A stretch of 64,000 bases of DNA from Sipunculus nudus (GCA_026874595.1 CM049315.1:72461416-72525415), one strand, 5' to 3'. Shown: positions 27,901 through 42,416, counted from the stretch's first letter. Notes: generated by a model not told the origin, from the sequence alone. Numbers and translations are program-made.

Positions 27901-30900
27901 CCTTGGTGAGTTCTCGGTGATCCAACCAAAAATCTTGCAAAATCTCGCACCGTTTCTCGTCGAATGAGATTTCGCGATTTCACGGTGACATGCCCTATAG
28001 GCCACAGATATGCAGGCATCCTTTTGAAACTGATACATGTTACGTCATACACTAATATCTCGAAAGCAATTGTTCAGTTTTTGGAAAATTACCGCTAGGG
28101 GGCGCTGCACTGCAACCCCGTACCTACTATCATTGTTTAACCATATCTCCACAACTACACATTTTAGGTACATAAACTGTACACCATATGAATTGGCCTT
28201 TCATGGCCTTTCTGCCCATGACCTCTTTTGTTTAATCATACATGGTCCCCGCCAATTTTAACAACTTTGTAAAAATTAAAACCCGCATGCACAAATACAT
28301 ATGCCATCACGCATGCATGCACGCGTTTTCGTATGAAAGACAGACACGCTTTCACGTGACTGCAAAAATTATAGCGTTCGCCGTATAAAATAAGTGGCCA
28401 CAGGCACTCTTTGCGGGCCGGTTTGCCATTTCTGTCGCGTTATAGTTTATTGCTTGCCGGAATCAGAGATTTCGACAAGTATGTTGATCAGTTCCGTTTG
28501 TTTGTTTGTCTGTATGTCCCCGCTCTACAGGCCACAATTTTGCACCAATCGTCCTGAAACTTATAGATAGAGTGTATAATCGGTTCTTCTCGGAGCCTAT
28601 TGTTTTTGGTCATGATCGGTCAAGGGTCAAGGTCAGGGTCACCAAAAAGCTCAAAAACGGTTTTCTCTTCATACCTTCGTCAAAAATAGCCGTAGGCACC
28701 TAATCTGTAGCCCGTTTTATTTGCCACTGCATGGCCACTTCCAACACTGCAAAATTGCCTCATTTCGCTGTTACCATGGTTACGCAATTTTGGGGAGAAA
28801 TCATGGAATTTCGTGATATTTTTCAAATTTGCAGCAATTTTACTGATTCTGAGATATTTTATGTAACATAAGAATATCTCGAAACGGGTTTTTCAGATTT
28901 TGGAAATGGCCGCCAGGGGGCGTTGCAGATGAAAAAACATGAAAATTTGTTTTGGTGCTATACCTCCAGAACTATTAAACATTGGGCCATTTCCATCACA
29001 GCACCTTAAACTAGGGTCCATGGGCTTATTTTTGCGCATAGGTGCCAAAGTGCGCTATTGCCAGATTTCTCTATTTTTGGGGTAAAACCTTTGAATTTTG
29101 AAAATATGCAGTTTTCAGCTTCTAACTCTGTCAGTTTTTATGCTAGAGAGGTCAAAAGTTTTGCATCTTGTAGCCCTTGGTGAGTTCTCGGTGATCCAAC
29201 CAAAAATCTTGCAAAATCTCGCACCGTTTCTCGTCGAATGAGATTTCGCGATTTCACGGTGACATGCCCTATAGGCCACAGATATGCAGGCATCCTTTTG
29301 AAACTGATACATGTTACGTCATACACTAATATCTCGAAAGCAATTGTTCAGTTTTTGGAAAATTACCGCTAGGGGGCGCTGCACTGCAACCCCGTACCTA
29401 CTATCATTGTTTAACCATATCTCCACAACTACACATTTTAGGTACATAAACTGTACACCATATGAATTGGCCTTTCATGGCCTTTCTGCCCATGACCTCT
29501 TTTGTTTAATCATACATGGTCCCCGCCAATTTTAACAACTTTGTAAAAATTAAAACCCGCATGCACAAATACATATGCCATCACGCATGCATGCACGCGT
29601 TTTCGTATGAAAGACAGACACGCTTTCACGTGACTGCAAAAATTATAGCGTTCGCCGTATAAAATAAGTGGCCACAGGCACTCTTTGCGGGCCGGTTTGC
29701 CATTTCTGTCGCGTTATAGTTTATTGCTTGCCGGAATCAGAGATTTCGACAAGTATGTTGATCAGTTCCGTTTGTTTGTTTGTCTGTATGTCCCCGCTCT
29801 ACAGGCCACAATTTTGCACCAATCGTCCTGAAACTTATAGATAGAGTGTATAATCAGTTCTTCTCGGAGCCTATTGTTTTTGGTCATGATCGGTCAAGGG
29901 TCAAGGTCAGGGTCACCAAAAAGCTCAAAAACGGTTTTCTCTTCATACCTTCGTCAAAAATAGCCGTAGGCACCTAATCTGTAGCCCGTTTTATTTGCCA
30001 CTGCATGGCCACTTCCAACACTGCAAAATTGCCTCATTTCGCTGTTACCATGGTTACGCAATTTTGGGGAGAAATCATGGAATTTCGTGATATTTTTCAA
30101 ATTTGCAGCAATTTTACTGATTCTGAGATATTTTATGTAACATAAGAATATCTCGAAACGGGTTTTTCAGATTTTGGAAATGGCCGCCAGGGGGCGTTGC
30201 AGATGAAAAAACATGAAAATTTGTTTTGGTGCTATACCTCCAGAACTATTAAACATTGGGCCATTTCCATCACAGCACCTTAAACTAGGGTCCATGGGCT
30301 TATTTTTGCGCATAGGTGCCAAAGTGCGCTATTGCCAGATTTCTCTATTTTTGGGGTAAAACCTTTGAATTTTGAAAATATGCAGTTTTCAGCTTCTAAC
30401 TCTGTCAGTTTTTATGCTAGAGAGGTCAAAAGTTTTGCATCTTGTAGCCCTTGGTGAGTTCTCGGTGATCCAACCAAAAATCTTGCAAAATCTCGCACCG
30501 TTTCTCGTCGAATGAGATTTCGCGATTTCACGGTGACATGCCCTATAGGCCACAGATATGCAGGCATCCTTTTGAAACTGATACATGTTACGTCATACAC
30601 TAATATCTCGAAAGCAATTGTTCAGTTTTTGGAAAATTACCGCTAGGGGGCGCTGCACTGCAACCCCGTACCTACTATCATTGTTTAACCATATCTCCAC
30701 AACTACACATTTTAGGTACATAAACTGTACACCATATGAATTGGCCTTTCATGGCCTTTCTGCCCATGACCTCTTTTGTTTAATCATACATGGTCCCCGC
30801 CAATTTTAACAACTTTGTAAAAATTAAAACCCGCATGCACAAATACATATGCCATCACGCATGCATGCACGCGTTTTCGTATGAAAGACAGACACGCTTT

Positions 30901-33900
30901 CACGTGACTGCAAAAATTATAGCGTTCGCCGTATAAAATAAGTGGCCACAGGCACTCTTTGCGGGCCGGTTTGCCATTTCTGTCGCGTTATAGTTTATTG
31001 CTTGCCGGAATCAGAGATTTCGACAAGTATGTTGATCAGTTCCGTTTGTTTGTTTGTCTGTATGTCCCCGCTCTACAGGCCACAATTTTGCACCAATCGT
31101 CCTGAAACTTATAGATAGAGTGTATAATCGGTTCTTCTCGGAGCCTATTGTTTTTGGTCATGATCGGTCAAGGGTCAAGGTCAGGGTCACCAAAAAGCTC
31201 AAAAACGGTTTTCTCTTCATACCTTCGTCAAAAATAGCCGTAGGCACCTAATCTGTAGCCCGTTTTATTTGCCACTGCATGGCCACTTCCAACACTGCAA
31301 AATTGCCTCATTTCGCTGTTACCATGGTTACGCAATTTTGGGGAGAAATCATGGAATTTCGTGATATTTTTCAAATTTGCAGCAATTTTACTGATTCTGA
31401 GATATTTTATGTAACATAAGAATATCTCGAAACGGGTTTTTCAGATTTTGGAAATGGCCGCCAGGGGGCGTTGCAGATGAAAAAACATGAAAATTTGTTT
31501 TGGTGCTATACCTCCAGAACTATTAAACATTGGGCCATTTCCATCACAGCACCTTAAACTAGGGTCCATGGGCTTATTTTTGCGCATAGGTGCCAAAGTG
31601 CGCTATTGCCAGATTTCTCTATTTTTGGGGTAAAACCTTTGAATTTTGAAAATATGCAGTTTTCAGCTTCTAACTCTGTCAGTTTTTATGCTAGAGAGGT
31701 CAAAAGTTTTGCATCTTGTAGCCCTTGGTGAGTTCTCGGTGATCCAACCAAAAATCTTGCAAAATCTCGCACCGTTTCTCGTCGAATGAGATTTCGCGAT
31801 TTCACGGTGACATGCCCTATAGGCCACAGATATGCAGGCATCCTTTTGAAACTGATACATGTTACGTCATACACTAATATCTCGAAAGCAATTGTTCAGT
31901 TTTTGGAAAATTACCGCTAGGGGGCGCTGCACTGCAACCCCGTACCTACTATCATTGTTTAACCATATCTCCACAACTACACATTTTAGGTACATAAACT
32001 GTACACCATATGAATTGGCCTTTCATGGCCTTTCTGCCCATGACCTCTTTTGTTTAATCATACATGGTCCCCGCCAATTTTAACAACTTTGTAAAAATTA
32101 AAACCCGCATGCACAAATACATATGCCATCACGCATGCATGCACGCGTTTTCGTATGAAAGACAGACACGCTTTCACGTGACTGCAAAAATTATAGCGTT
32201 CGCCGTATAAAATAAGTGGCCACAGGCACTCTTTGCGGGCCGGTTTGCCATTTCTGTCGCGTTATAGTTTATTGCTTGCCGGAATCAGAGATTTCGACAA
32301 GTATGTTGATCAGTTCCGTTTGTTTGTTTGTCTGTATGTCCCCGCTCTACAGGCCACAATTTTGCACCAATCGTCCTGAAACTTATAGATAGAGTGTATA
32401 ATCGGTTCTTCTCGGAGCCTATTGTTTTTGGTCATGATCGGTCAAGGGTCAAGGTCAGGGTCACCAAAAAGCTCAAAAACGGTTTTCTCTTCATACCTTC
32501 GTCAAAAATAGCCGTAGGCACCTAATCTGTAGCCCGTTTTATTTGCCACTGCATGGCCACTTCCAACACTGCAAAATTGCCTCATTTCGCTGTTACCATG
32601 GTTACGCAATTTTGGGGAGAAATCATGGAATTTCGTGATATTTTTCAAATTTGCAGCAATTTTACTGATTCTGAGATATTTTATGTAACATAAGAATATC
32701 TCGAAACGGGTTTTTCAGATTTTGGAAATGGCCGCCAGGGGGCGTTGCAGATGAAAAAACATGAAAATTTGTTTTGGTGCTATACCTCCAGAACTATTAA
32801 ACATTGGGCCATTTCCATCACAGCACCTTAAACTAGGGTCCATGGGCTTATTTTTGCGCATAGGTGCCAAAGTGCGCTATTGCCAGATTTCTCTATTTTT
32901 GGGGTAAAACCTTTGAATTTTGAAAATATGCAGTTTTCAGCTTCTAACTCTGTCAGTTTTTATGCTAGAGAGGTCAAAAGTTTTGCATCTTGTAGCCCTT
33001 GGTGAGTTCTCGGTGATCCAACCAAAAATCTTGCAAAATCTCGCACCGTTTCTCGTCGAATGAGATTTCGCGATTTCACGGTGACATGCCCTATAGGCCA
33101 CAGATATGCAGGCATCCTTTTGAAACTGATACATGTTACGTCATACACTAATATCTCGAAAGCAATTGTTCAGTTTTTGGAAAATTACCGCTAGGGGGCG
33201 CTGCACTGCAACCCCGTACCTACTATCATTGTTTAACCATATCTCCACAACTACACATTTTAGGTACATAAACTGTACACCATATGAATTGGCCTTTCAT
33301 GGCCTTTCTGCCCATGACCTCTTTTGTTTAATCATACATGGTCCCCGCCAATTTTAACAACTTTGTAAAAATTAAAACCCGCATGCACAAATACATATGC
33401 CATCACGCATGCATGCACGCGTTTTCGTATGAAAGACAGACACGCTTTCACGTGACTGCAAAAATTATAGCGTTCGCCGTATAAAATAAGTGGCCACAGG
33501 CACTCTTTGCGGGCCGGTTTGCCATTTCTGTCGCGTTATAGTTTATTGCTTGCCGGAATCAGAGATTTCGACAAGTATGTTGATCAGTTCCGTTTGTTTG
33601 TTTGTCTGTATGTCCCCGCTCTACAGGCCACAATTTTGCACCAATCGTCCTGAAACTTATAGATAGAGTGTATAATCGGTTCTTCTCGGAGCCTATTGTT
33701 TTTGGTCATGATCGGTCAAGGGTCAAGGTCAGGGTCACCAAAAAGCTCAAAAACGGTTTTCTCTTCATACCTTCGTCAAAAATAGCCGTAGGCACCTAAT
33801 CTGTAGCCCGTTTTATTTGCCACTGCATGGCCACTTCCAACACTGCAAAATTGCCTCATTTCGCTGTTACCATGGTTACGCAATTTTGGGGAGAAATCAT

Positions 33901-36900
33901 GGAATTTCGTGATATTTTTCAAATTTGCAGCAATTTTACTGATTCTGAGATATTTTATGTAACATAAGAATATCTCGAAACGGGTTTTTCAGATTTTGGA
34001 AATGGCCGCCAGGGGGCGTTGCAGATGAAAAAACATGAAAATTTGTTTTGGTGCTATACCTCCAGAACTATTAAACATTGGGCCATTTCCATCACAGCAC
34101 CTTAAACTAGGGTCCATGGGCTTATTTTTGCGCATAGGTGCCAAAGTGCGCTATTGCCAGATTTCTCTATTTTTGGGGTAAAACCTTTGAATTTTGAAAA
34201 TATGCAGTTTTCAGCTTCTAACTCTGTCAGTTTTTATGCTAGAGAGGTCAAAAGTTTTGCATCTTGTAGCCCTTGGTGAGTTCTCGGTGATCCAACCAAA
34301 AATCTTGCAAAATCTCGCACCGTTTCTCGTCGAATGAGATTTCGCGATTTCACGGTGACATGCCCTATAGGCCACAGATATGCAGGCATCCTTTTGAAAC
34401 TGATACATGTTACGTCATACACTAATATCTCGAAAGCAATTGTTCAGTTTTTGGAAAATTACCGCTAGGGGGCGCTGCACTGCAACCCCGTACCTACTAT
34501 CATTGTTTAACCATATCTCCACAACTACACATTTTAGGTACATAAACTGTACACCATATGAATTGGCCTTTCATGGCCTTTCTGCCCATGACCTCTTTTG
34601 TTTAATCATACATGGTCCCCGCCAATTTTAACAACTTTGTAAAAATTAAAACCCGCATGCACAAATACATATGCCATCACGCATGCATGCACGCGTTTTC
34701 GTATGAAAGACAGACACGCTTTCACGTGACTGCAAAAATTATAGCGTTCGCCGTATAAAATAAGTGGCCACAGGCACTCTTTGCGGGCCGGTTTGCCATT
34801 TCTGTCGCGTTATAGTTTATTGCTTGCCGGAATCAGAGATTTCGACAAGTATGTTGATCAGTTCCGTTTGTTTGTTTGTCTGTATGTCCCCGCTCTACAG
34901 GCCACAATTTTGCACCAATCGTCCTGAAACTTATAGATAGAGTGTATAATCGGTTCTTCTCGGAGCCTATTGTTTTTGGTCATGATCGGTCAAGGGTCAA
35001 GGTCAGGGTCACCAAAAAGCTCAAAAACGGTTTTCTCTTCATACCTTCGTCAAAAATAGCCGTAGGCACCTAATCTGTAGCCCGTTTTATTTGCCACTGC
35101 ATGGCCACTTCCAACACTGCAAAATTGCCTCATTTCGCTGTTACCATGGTTACGCAATTTTGGGGAGAAATCATGGAATTTCGTGATATTTTTCAAATTT
35201 GCAGCAATTTTACTGATTCTGAGATATTTTATGTAACATAAGAATATCTCGAAACGGGTTTTTCAGATTTTGGAAATGGCCGCCAGGGGGCGTTGCAGAT
35301 GAAAAAACATGAAAATTTGTTTTGGTGCTATACCTCCAGAACTATTAAACATTGGGCCATTTCCATCACAGCACCTTAAACTAGGGTCCATGGGCTTATT
35401 TTTGCGCATAGGTGCCAAAGTGCGCTATTGCCAGATTTCTCTATTTTTGGGGTAAAACCTTTGAATTTTGAAAATATGCAGTTTTCAGCTTCTAACTCTG
35501 TCAGTTTTTATGCTAGAGAGGTCAAAAGTTTTGCATCTTGTAGCCCTTGGTGAGTTCTCGGTGATCCAACCAAAAATCTTGCAAAATCTCGCACCGTTTC
35601 TCGTCGAATGAGATTTCGCGATTTCACGGTGACATGCCCTATAGGCCACAGATATGCAGGCATCCTTTTGAAACTGATACATGTTACGTCATACACTAAT
35701 ATCTCGAAAGCAATTGTTCAGTTTTTGGAAAATTACCGCTAGGGGGCGCTGCACTGCAACCCCGTACCTACTATCATTGTTTAACCATATCTCCACAACT
35801 ACACATTTTAGGTACATAAACTGTACACCATATGAATTGGCCTTTCATGGCCTTTCTGCCCATGACCTCTTTTGTTTAATCATACATGGTCCCCGCCAAT
35901 TTTAACAACTTTGTAAAAATTAAAACCCGCATGCACAAATACATATGCCATCACGCATGCATGCACGCGTTTTCGTATGAAAGACAGACACGCTTTCACG
36001 TGACTGCAAAAATTATAGCGTTCGCCGTATAAAATAAGTGGCCACAGGCACTCTTTGCGGGCCGGTTTGCCATTTCTGTCGCGTTATAGTTTATTGCTTG
36101 CCGGAATCAGAGATTTCGACAAGTATGTTGATCAGTTCCGTTTGTTTGTTTGTCTGTATGTCCCCGCTCTACAGGCCACAATTTTGCACCAATCGTCCTG
36201 AAACTTATAGATAGAGTGTATAATCGGTTCTTCTCGGAGCCTATTGTTTTTGGTCATGATCGGTCAAGGGTCAAGGTCAGGGTCACCAAAAAGCTCAAAA
36301 ACGGTTTTCTCTTCATACCTTCGTCAAAAATAGCCGTAGGCACCTAATCTGTAGCCCGTTTTATTTGCCACTGCATGGCCACTTCCAACACTGCAAAATT
36401 GCCTCATTTCGCTGTTACCATGGTTACGCAATTTTGGGGAGAAATCATGGAATTTCGTGATATTTTTCAAATTTGCAGCAATTTTACTGATTCTGAGATA
36501 TTTTATGTAACATAAGAATATCTCGAAACGGGTTTTTCAGATTTTGGAAATGGCCGCCAGGGGGCGTTGCAGATGAAAAAACATGAAAATTTGTTTTGGT
36601 GCTATACCTCCAGAACTATTAAACATTGGGCCATTTCCATCACAGCACCTTAAACTAGGGTCCATGGGCTTATTTTTGCGCATAGGTGCCAAAGTGCGCT
36701 ATTGCCAGATTTCTCTATTTTTGGGGTAAAACCTTTGAATTTTGAAAATATGCAGTTTTCAGCTTCTAACTCTGTCAGTTTTTATGCTAGAGAGGTCAAA
36801 AGTTTTGCATCTTGTAGCCCTTGGTGAGTTCTCGGTGATCCAACCAAAAATCTTGCAAAATCTCGCACCGTTTCTCGTCGAATGAGATTTCGCGATTTCA

Positions 36901-39900
36901 CGGTGACATGCCCTATAGGCCACAGATATGCAGGCATCCTTTTGAAACTGATACATGTTACGTCATACACTAATATCTCGAAAGCAATTGTTCAGTTTTT
37001 GGAAAATTACCGCTAGGGGGCGCTGCACTGCAACCCCGTACCTACTATCATTGTTTAACCATATCTCCACAACTACACATTTTAGGTACATAAACTGTAC
37101 ACCATATGAATTGGCCTTTCATGGCCTTTCTGCCCATGACCTCTTTTGTTTAATCATACATGGTCCCCGCCAATTTTAACAACTTTGTAAAAATTAAAAC
37201 CCGCATGCACAAATACATATGCCATCACGCATGCATGCACGCGTTTTCGTATGAAAGACAGACACGCTTTCACGTGACTGCAAAAATTATAGCGTTCGCC
37301 GTATAAAATAAGTGGCCACAGGCACTCTTTGCGGGCCGGTTTGCCATTTCTGTCGCGTTATAGTTTATTGCTTGCCGGAATCAGAGATTTCGACAAGTAT
37401 GTTGATCAGTTCCGTTTGTTTGTTTGTCTGTATGTCCCCGCTCTACAGGCCACAATTTTGCACCAATCGTCCTGAAACTTATAGATAGAGTGTATAATCG
37501 GTTCTTCTCGGAGCCTATTGTTTTTGGTCATGATCGGTCAAGGGTCAAGGTCAGGGTCACCAAAAAGCTCAAAAACGGTTTTCTCTTCATACCTTCGTCA
37601 AAAATAGCCGTAGGCACCTAATCTGTAGCCCGTTTTATTTGCCACTGCATGGCCACTTCCAACACTGCAAAATTGCCTCATTTCGCTGTTACCATGGTTA
37701 CGCAATTTTGGGGAGAAATCATGGAATTTCGTGATATTTTTCAAATTTGCAGCAATTTTACTGATTCTGAGATATTTTATGTAACATAAGAATATCTCGA
37801 AACGGGTTTTTCAGATTTTGGAAATGGCCGCCAGGGGGCGTTGCAGATGAAAAAACATGAAAATTTGTTTTGGTGCTATACCTCCAGAACTATTAAACAT
37901 TGGGCCATTTCCATCACAGCACCTTAAACTAGGGTCCATGGGCTTATTTTTGCGCATAGGTGCCAAAGTGCGCTATTGCCAGATTTCTCTATTTTTGGGG
38001 TAAAACCTTTGAATTTTGAAAATATGCAGTTTTCAGCTTCTAACTCTGTCAGTTTTTATGCTAGAGAGGTCAAAAGTTTTGCATCTTGTAGCCCTTGGTG
38101 AGTTCTCGGTGATCCAACCAAAAATCTTGCAAAATCTCGCACCGTTTCTCGTCGAATGAGATTTCGCGATTTCACGGTGACATGCCCTATAGGCCACAGA
38201 TATGCAGGCATCCTTTTGAAACTGATACATGTTACGTCATACACTAATATCTCGAAAGCAATTGTTCAGTTTTTGGAAAATTACCGCTAGGGGGCGCTGC
38301 ACTGCAACCCCGTACCTACTATCATTGTTTAACCATATCTCCACAACTACACATTTTAGGTACATAAACTGTACACCATATGAATTGGCCTTTCATGGCC
38401 TTTCTGCCCATGACCTCTTTTGTTTAATCATACATGGTCCCCGCCAATTTTAACAACTTTGTAAAAATTAAAACCCGCATGCACAAATACATATGCCATC
38501 ACGCATGCATGCACGCGTTTTCGTATGAAAGACAGACACGCTTTCACGTGACTGCAAAAATTATAGCGTTCGCCGTATAAAATAAGTGGCCACAGGCACT
38601 CTTTGCGGGCCGGTTTGCCATTTCTGTCGCGTTATAGTTTATTGCTTGCCGGAATCAGAGATTTCGACAAGTATGTTGATCAGTTCCGTTTGTTTGTTTG
38701 TCTGTATGTCCCCGCTCTACAGGCCACAATTTTGCACCAATCGTCCTGAAACTTATAGATAGAGTGTATAATCGGTTCTTCTCGGAGCCTATTGTTTTTG
38801 GTCATGATCGGTCAAGGGTCAAGGTCAGGGTCACCAAAAAGCTCAAAAACGGTTTTCTCTTCATACCTTCGTCAAAAATAGCCGTAGGCACCTAATCTGT
38901 AGCCCGTTTTATTTGCCACTGCATGGCCACTTCCAACACTGCAAAATTGCCTCATTTCGCTGTTACCATGGTTACGCAATTTTGGGGAGAAATCATGGAA
39001 TTTCGTGATATTTTTCAAATTTGCAGCAATTTTACTGATTCTGAGATATTTTATGTAACATAAGAATATCTCGAAACGGGTTTTTCAGATTTTGGAAATG
39101 GCCGCCAGGGGGCGTTGCAGATGAAAAAACATGAAAATTTGTTTTGGTGCTATACCTCCAGAACTATTAAACATTGGGCCATTTCCATCACAGCACCTTA
39201 AACTAGGGTCCATGGGCTTATTTTTGCGCATAGGTGCCAAAGTGCGCTATTGCCAGATTTCTCTATTTTTGGGGTAAAACCTTTGAATTTTGAAAATATG
39301 CAGTTTTCAGCTTCTAACTCTGTCAGTTTTTATGCTAGAGAGGTCAAAAGTTTTGCATCTTGTAGCCCTTGGTGAGTTCTCGGTGATCCAACCAAAAATC
39401 TTGCAAAATCTCGCACCGTTTCTCGTCGAATGAGATTTCGCGATTTCACGGTGACATGCCCTATAGGCCACAGATATGCAGGCATCCTTTTGAAACTGAT
39501 ACATGTTACGTCATACACTAATATCTCGAAAGCAATTGTTCAGTTTTTGGAAAATTACCGCTAGGGGGCGCTGCACTGCAACCCCGTACCTACTATCATT
39601 GTTTAACCATATCTCCACAACTACACATTTTAGGTACATAAACTGTACACCATATGAATTGGCCTTTCATGGCCTTTCTGCCCATGACCTCTTTTGTTTA
39701 ATCATACATGGTCCCCGCCAATTTTAACAACTTTGTAAAAATTAAAACCCGCATGCACAAATACATATGCCATCACGCATGCATGCACGCGTTTTCGTAT
39801 GAAAGACAGACACGCTTTCACGTGACTGCAAAAATTATAGCGTTCGCCGTATAAAATAAGTGGCCACAGGCACTCTTTGCGGGCCGGTTTGCCATTTCTG

Positions 39901-42042
39901 TCGCGTTATAGTTTATTGCTTGCCGGAATCAGAGATTTCGACAAGTATGTTGATCAGTTCCGTTTGTTTGTTTGTCTGTATGTCCCCGCTCTACAGGCCA
40001 CAATTTTGCACCAATCGTCCTGAAACTTATAGATAGAGTGTATAATCGGTTCTTCTCGGAGCCTATTGTTTTTGGTCATGATCGGTCAAGGGTCAAGGTC
40101 AGGGTCACCAAAAAGCTCAAAAACGGTTTTCTCTTCATACCTTCGTCAAAAATAGCCGTAGGCACCTAATCTGTAGCCCGTTTTATTTGCCACTGCATGG
40201 CCACTTCCAACACTGCAAAATTGCCTCATTTCGCTGTTACCATGGTTACGCAATTTTGGGGAGAAATCATGGAATTTCGTGATATTTTTCAAATTTGCAG
40301 CAATTTTACTGATTCTGAGATATTTTATGTAACATAAGAATATCTCGAAACGGGTTTTTCAGATTTTGGAAATGGCCGCCAGGGGGCGTTGCAGATGAAA
40401 AAACATGAAAATTTGTTTTGGTGCTATACCTCCAGAACTATTAAACATTGGGCCATTTCCATCACAGCACCTTAAACTAGGGTCCATGGGCTTATTTTTG
40501 CGCATAGGTGCCAAAGTGCGCTATTGCCAGATTTCTCTATTTTTGGGGTAAAACCTTTGAATTTTGAAAATATGCAGTTTTCAGCTTCTAACTCTGTCAG
40601 TTTTTATGCTAGAGAGGTCAAAAGTTTTGCATCTTGTAGCCCTTGGTGAGTTCTCGGTGATCCAACCAAAAATCTTGCAAAATCTCGCACCGTTTCTCGT
40701 CGAATGAGATTTCGCGATTTCACGGTGACATGCCCTATAGGCCACAGATATGCAGGCATCCTTTTGAAACTGATACATGTTACGTCATACACTAATATCT
40801 CGAAAGCAATTGTTCAGTTTTTGGAAAATTACCGCTAGGGGGCGCTGCACTGCAACCCCGTACCTACTATCATTGTTTAACCATATCTCCACAACTACAC
40901 ATTTTAGGTACATAAACTGTACACCATATGAATTGGCCTTTCATGGCCTTTCTGCCCATGACCTCTTTTGTTTAATCATACATGGTCCCCGCCAATTTTA
41001 ACAACTTTGTAAAAATTAAAACCCGCATGCACAAATACATATGCCATCACGCATGCATGCACGCGTTTTCGTATGAAAGACAGACACGCTTTCACGTGAC
41101 TGCAAAAATTATAGCGTTCGCCGTATAAAATAAGTGGCCACAGGCACTCTTTGCGGGCCGGTTTGCCATTTCTGTCGCGTTATAGTTTATTGCTTGCCGG
41201 AATCAGAGATTTCGACAAGTATGTTGATCAGTTCCGTTTGTTTGTTTGTCTGTATGTCCCCGCTCTACAGGCCACAATTTTGCACCAATCGTCCTGAAAC
41301 TTATAGATAGAGTGTATAATCGGTTCTTCTCGGAGCCTATTGTTTTTGGTCATGATCGGTCAAGGGTCAAGGTCAGGGTCACCAAAAAGCTCAAAAACGG
41401 TTTTCTCTTCATACCTTCGTCAAAAATAGCCGTAGGCACCTAATCTGTAGCCCGTTTTATTTGCCACTGCATGGCCACTTCCAACACTGCAAAATTGCCT
41501 CATTTCGCTGTTACCATGGTTACGCAATTTTGGGGAGAAATCATGGAATTTCGTGATATTTTTCAAATTTGCAGCAATTTTACTGATTCTGAGATATTTT
41601 ATGTAACATAAGAATATCTCGAAACGGGTTTTTCAGATTTTGGAAATGGCCGCCAGGGGGCGTTGCAGATGAAAAAACATGAAAATTTGTTTTGGTGCTA
41701 TACCTCCAGAACTATTAAACATTGGGCCATTTCCATCACAGCACCTTAAACTAGGGTCCATGGGCTTATTTTTGCGCATAGGTGCCAAAGTGCGCTATTG
41801 CCAGATTTCTCTATTTTTGGGGTAAAACCTTTGAATTTTGAAAATATGCAGTTTTCAGCTTCTAACTCTGTCAGTTTTTATGCTAGAGAGGTCAAAAGTT
41901 TTGCATCTTGTAGCCCTTGGTGAGTTCTCGGTGATCCAACCAAAAATCTTGCAAAATCTCGCACCGTTTCTCGTCGAATGAGATTTCGCGATTTCACGGT
42001 GACATGCCCTATAGGCCACAGATATGCAGGCATCCTTTTGAA

Positions 42043-42416
42043 ACTGATACATGTTACGTCATACACTAATATCTCGAAAGCAATTGTTCAGTTTTTGGAA
42101 AATTACCGCTAGGGGGCGCTGCACTGCAACCCCGTACCTACTATCATTGTTTAACCATATCTCCACAACTACACATTTTAGGTACATAAACTGTACACCA
42201 TATGAATTGGCCTTTCATGGCCTTTCTGCCCATGACCTCTTTTGTTTAATCATACATGGTCCCCGCCAATTTTAACAACTTTGTAAAAATTAAAACCCGC
42301 ATGCACAAATACATATGCCATCACGCATGCATGCACGCGTTTTCGTATGAAAGACAGACACGCTTTCACGTGACTGCAAAAATTATAGCGTTCGCCGTAT
42401 AAAATAAGTGGCCACA
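42043..42416. repeat. Truncated last satellite copy and array edge
   Basis: Copy 34 follows the consensus for unit positions 1-374 without a difference that I can see and stops abruptly one base after the palindrome GTGGCCAC. From 42417 the sequence is unrelated to the unit. The edge is therefore a clean breakpoint, not a zone of decayed copies. It keeps CTCF-like site A but loses the half-site cluster and site B. Confidence 0.93.

Larger units (their letters stand above)
1..42416. repeat. Macrosatellite array, 1274-bp unit, about 33.3 copies
   Basis: The same sequence recurs head to tail with a period of exactly 1274 bp. Copy n starts at 1+1274(n-1); copies 1-33 fill 1-42042 and a truncated copy fills 42043-42416. 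No copy differs in length. I found only eight variable unit positions: 275 (A in copy 2), 371 (A in 13, 14, 17, 21), 545 (A in 8, 11, 19), 554 (A in 6, 9, 13, 14, 15, 17, 21, 22, 24), 593 (T in 8, 11, 19), 594 (T in 7, 8, 10, 11, 18, 19), 922 (G in 1 and 4) and 984 (A in 8, 11, 19). Copies 25-33 look identical to the consensus. The left end lies outside the window. Short ORFs of 62-74 codons recur in every copy but do not look like genes: the three coding-position variants tested in the 65-codon ORF all change the amino acid or an arbitrary frame. Confidence 0.98.

Noticed and set aside
1-42416. CRISPR array or bacterial tandem repeat
   Set aside because: The period is 1274 bp with no spacers, and the flanks are eukaryotic.
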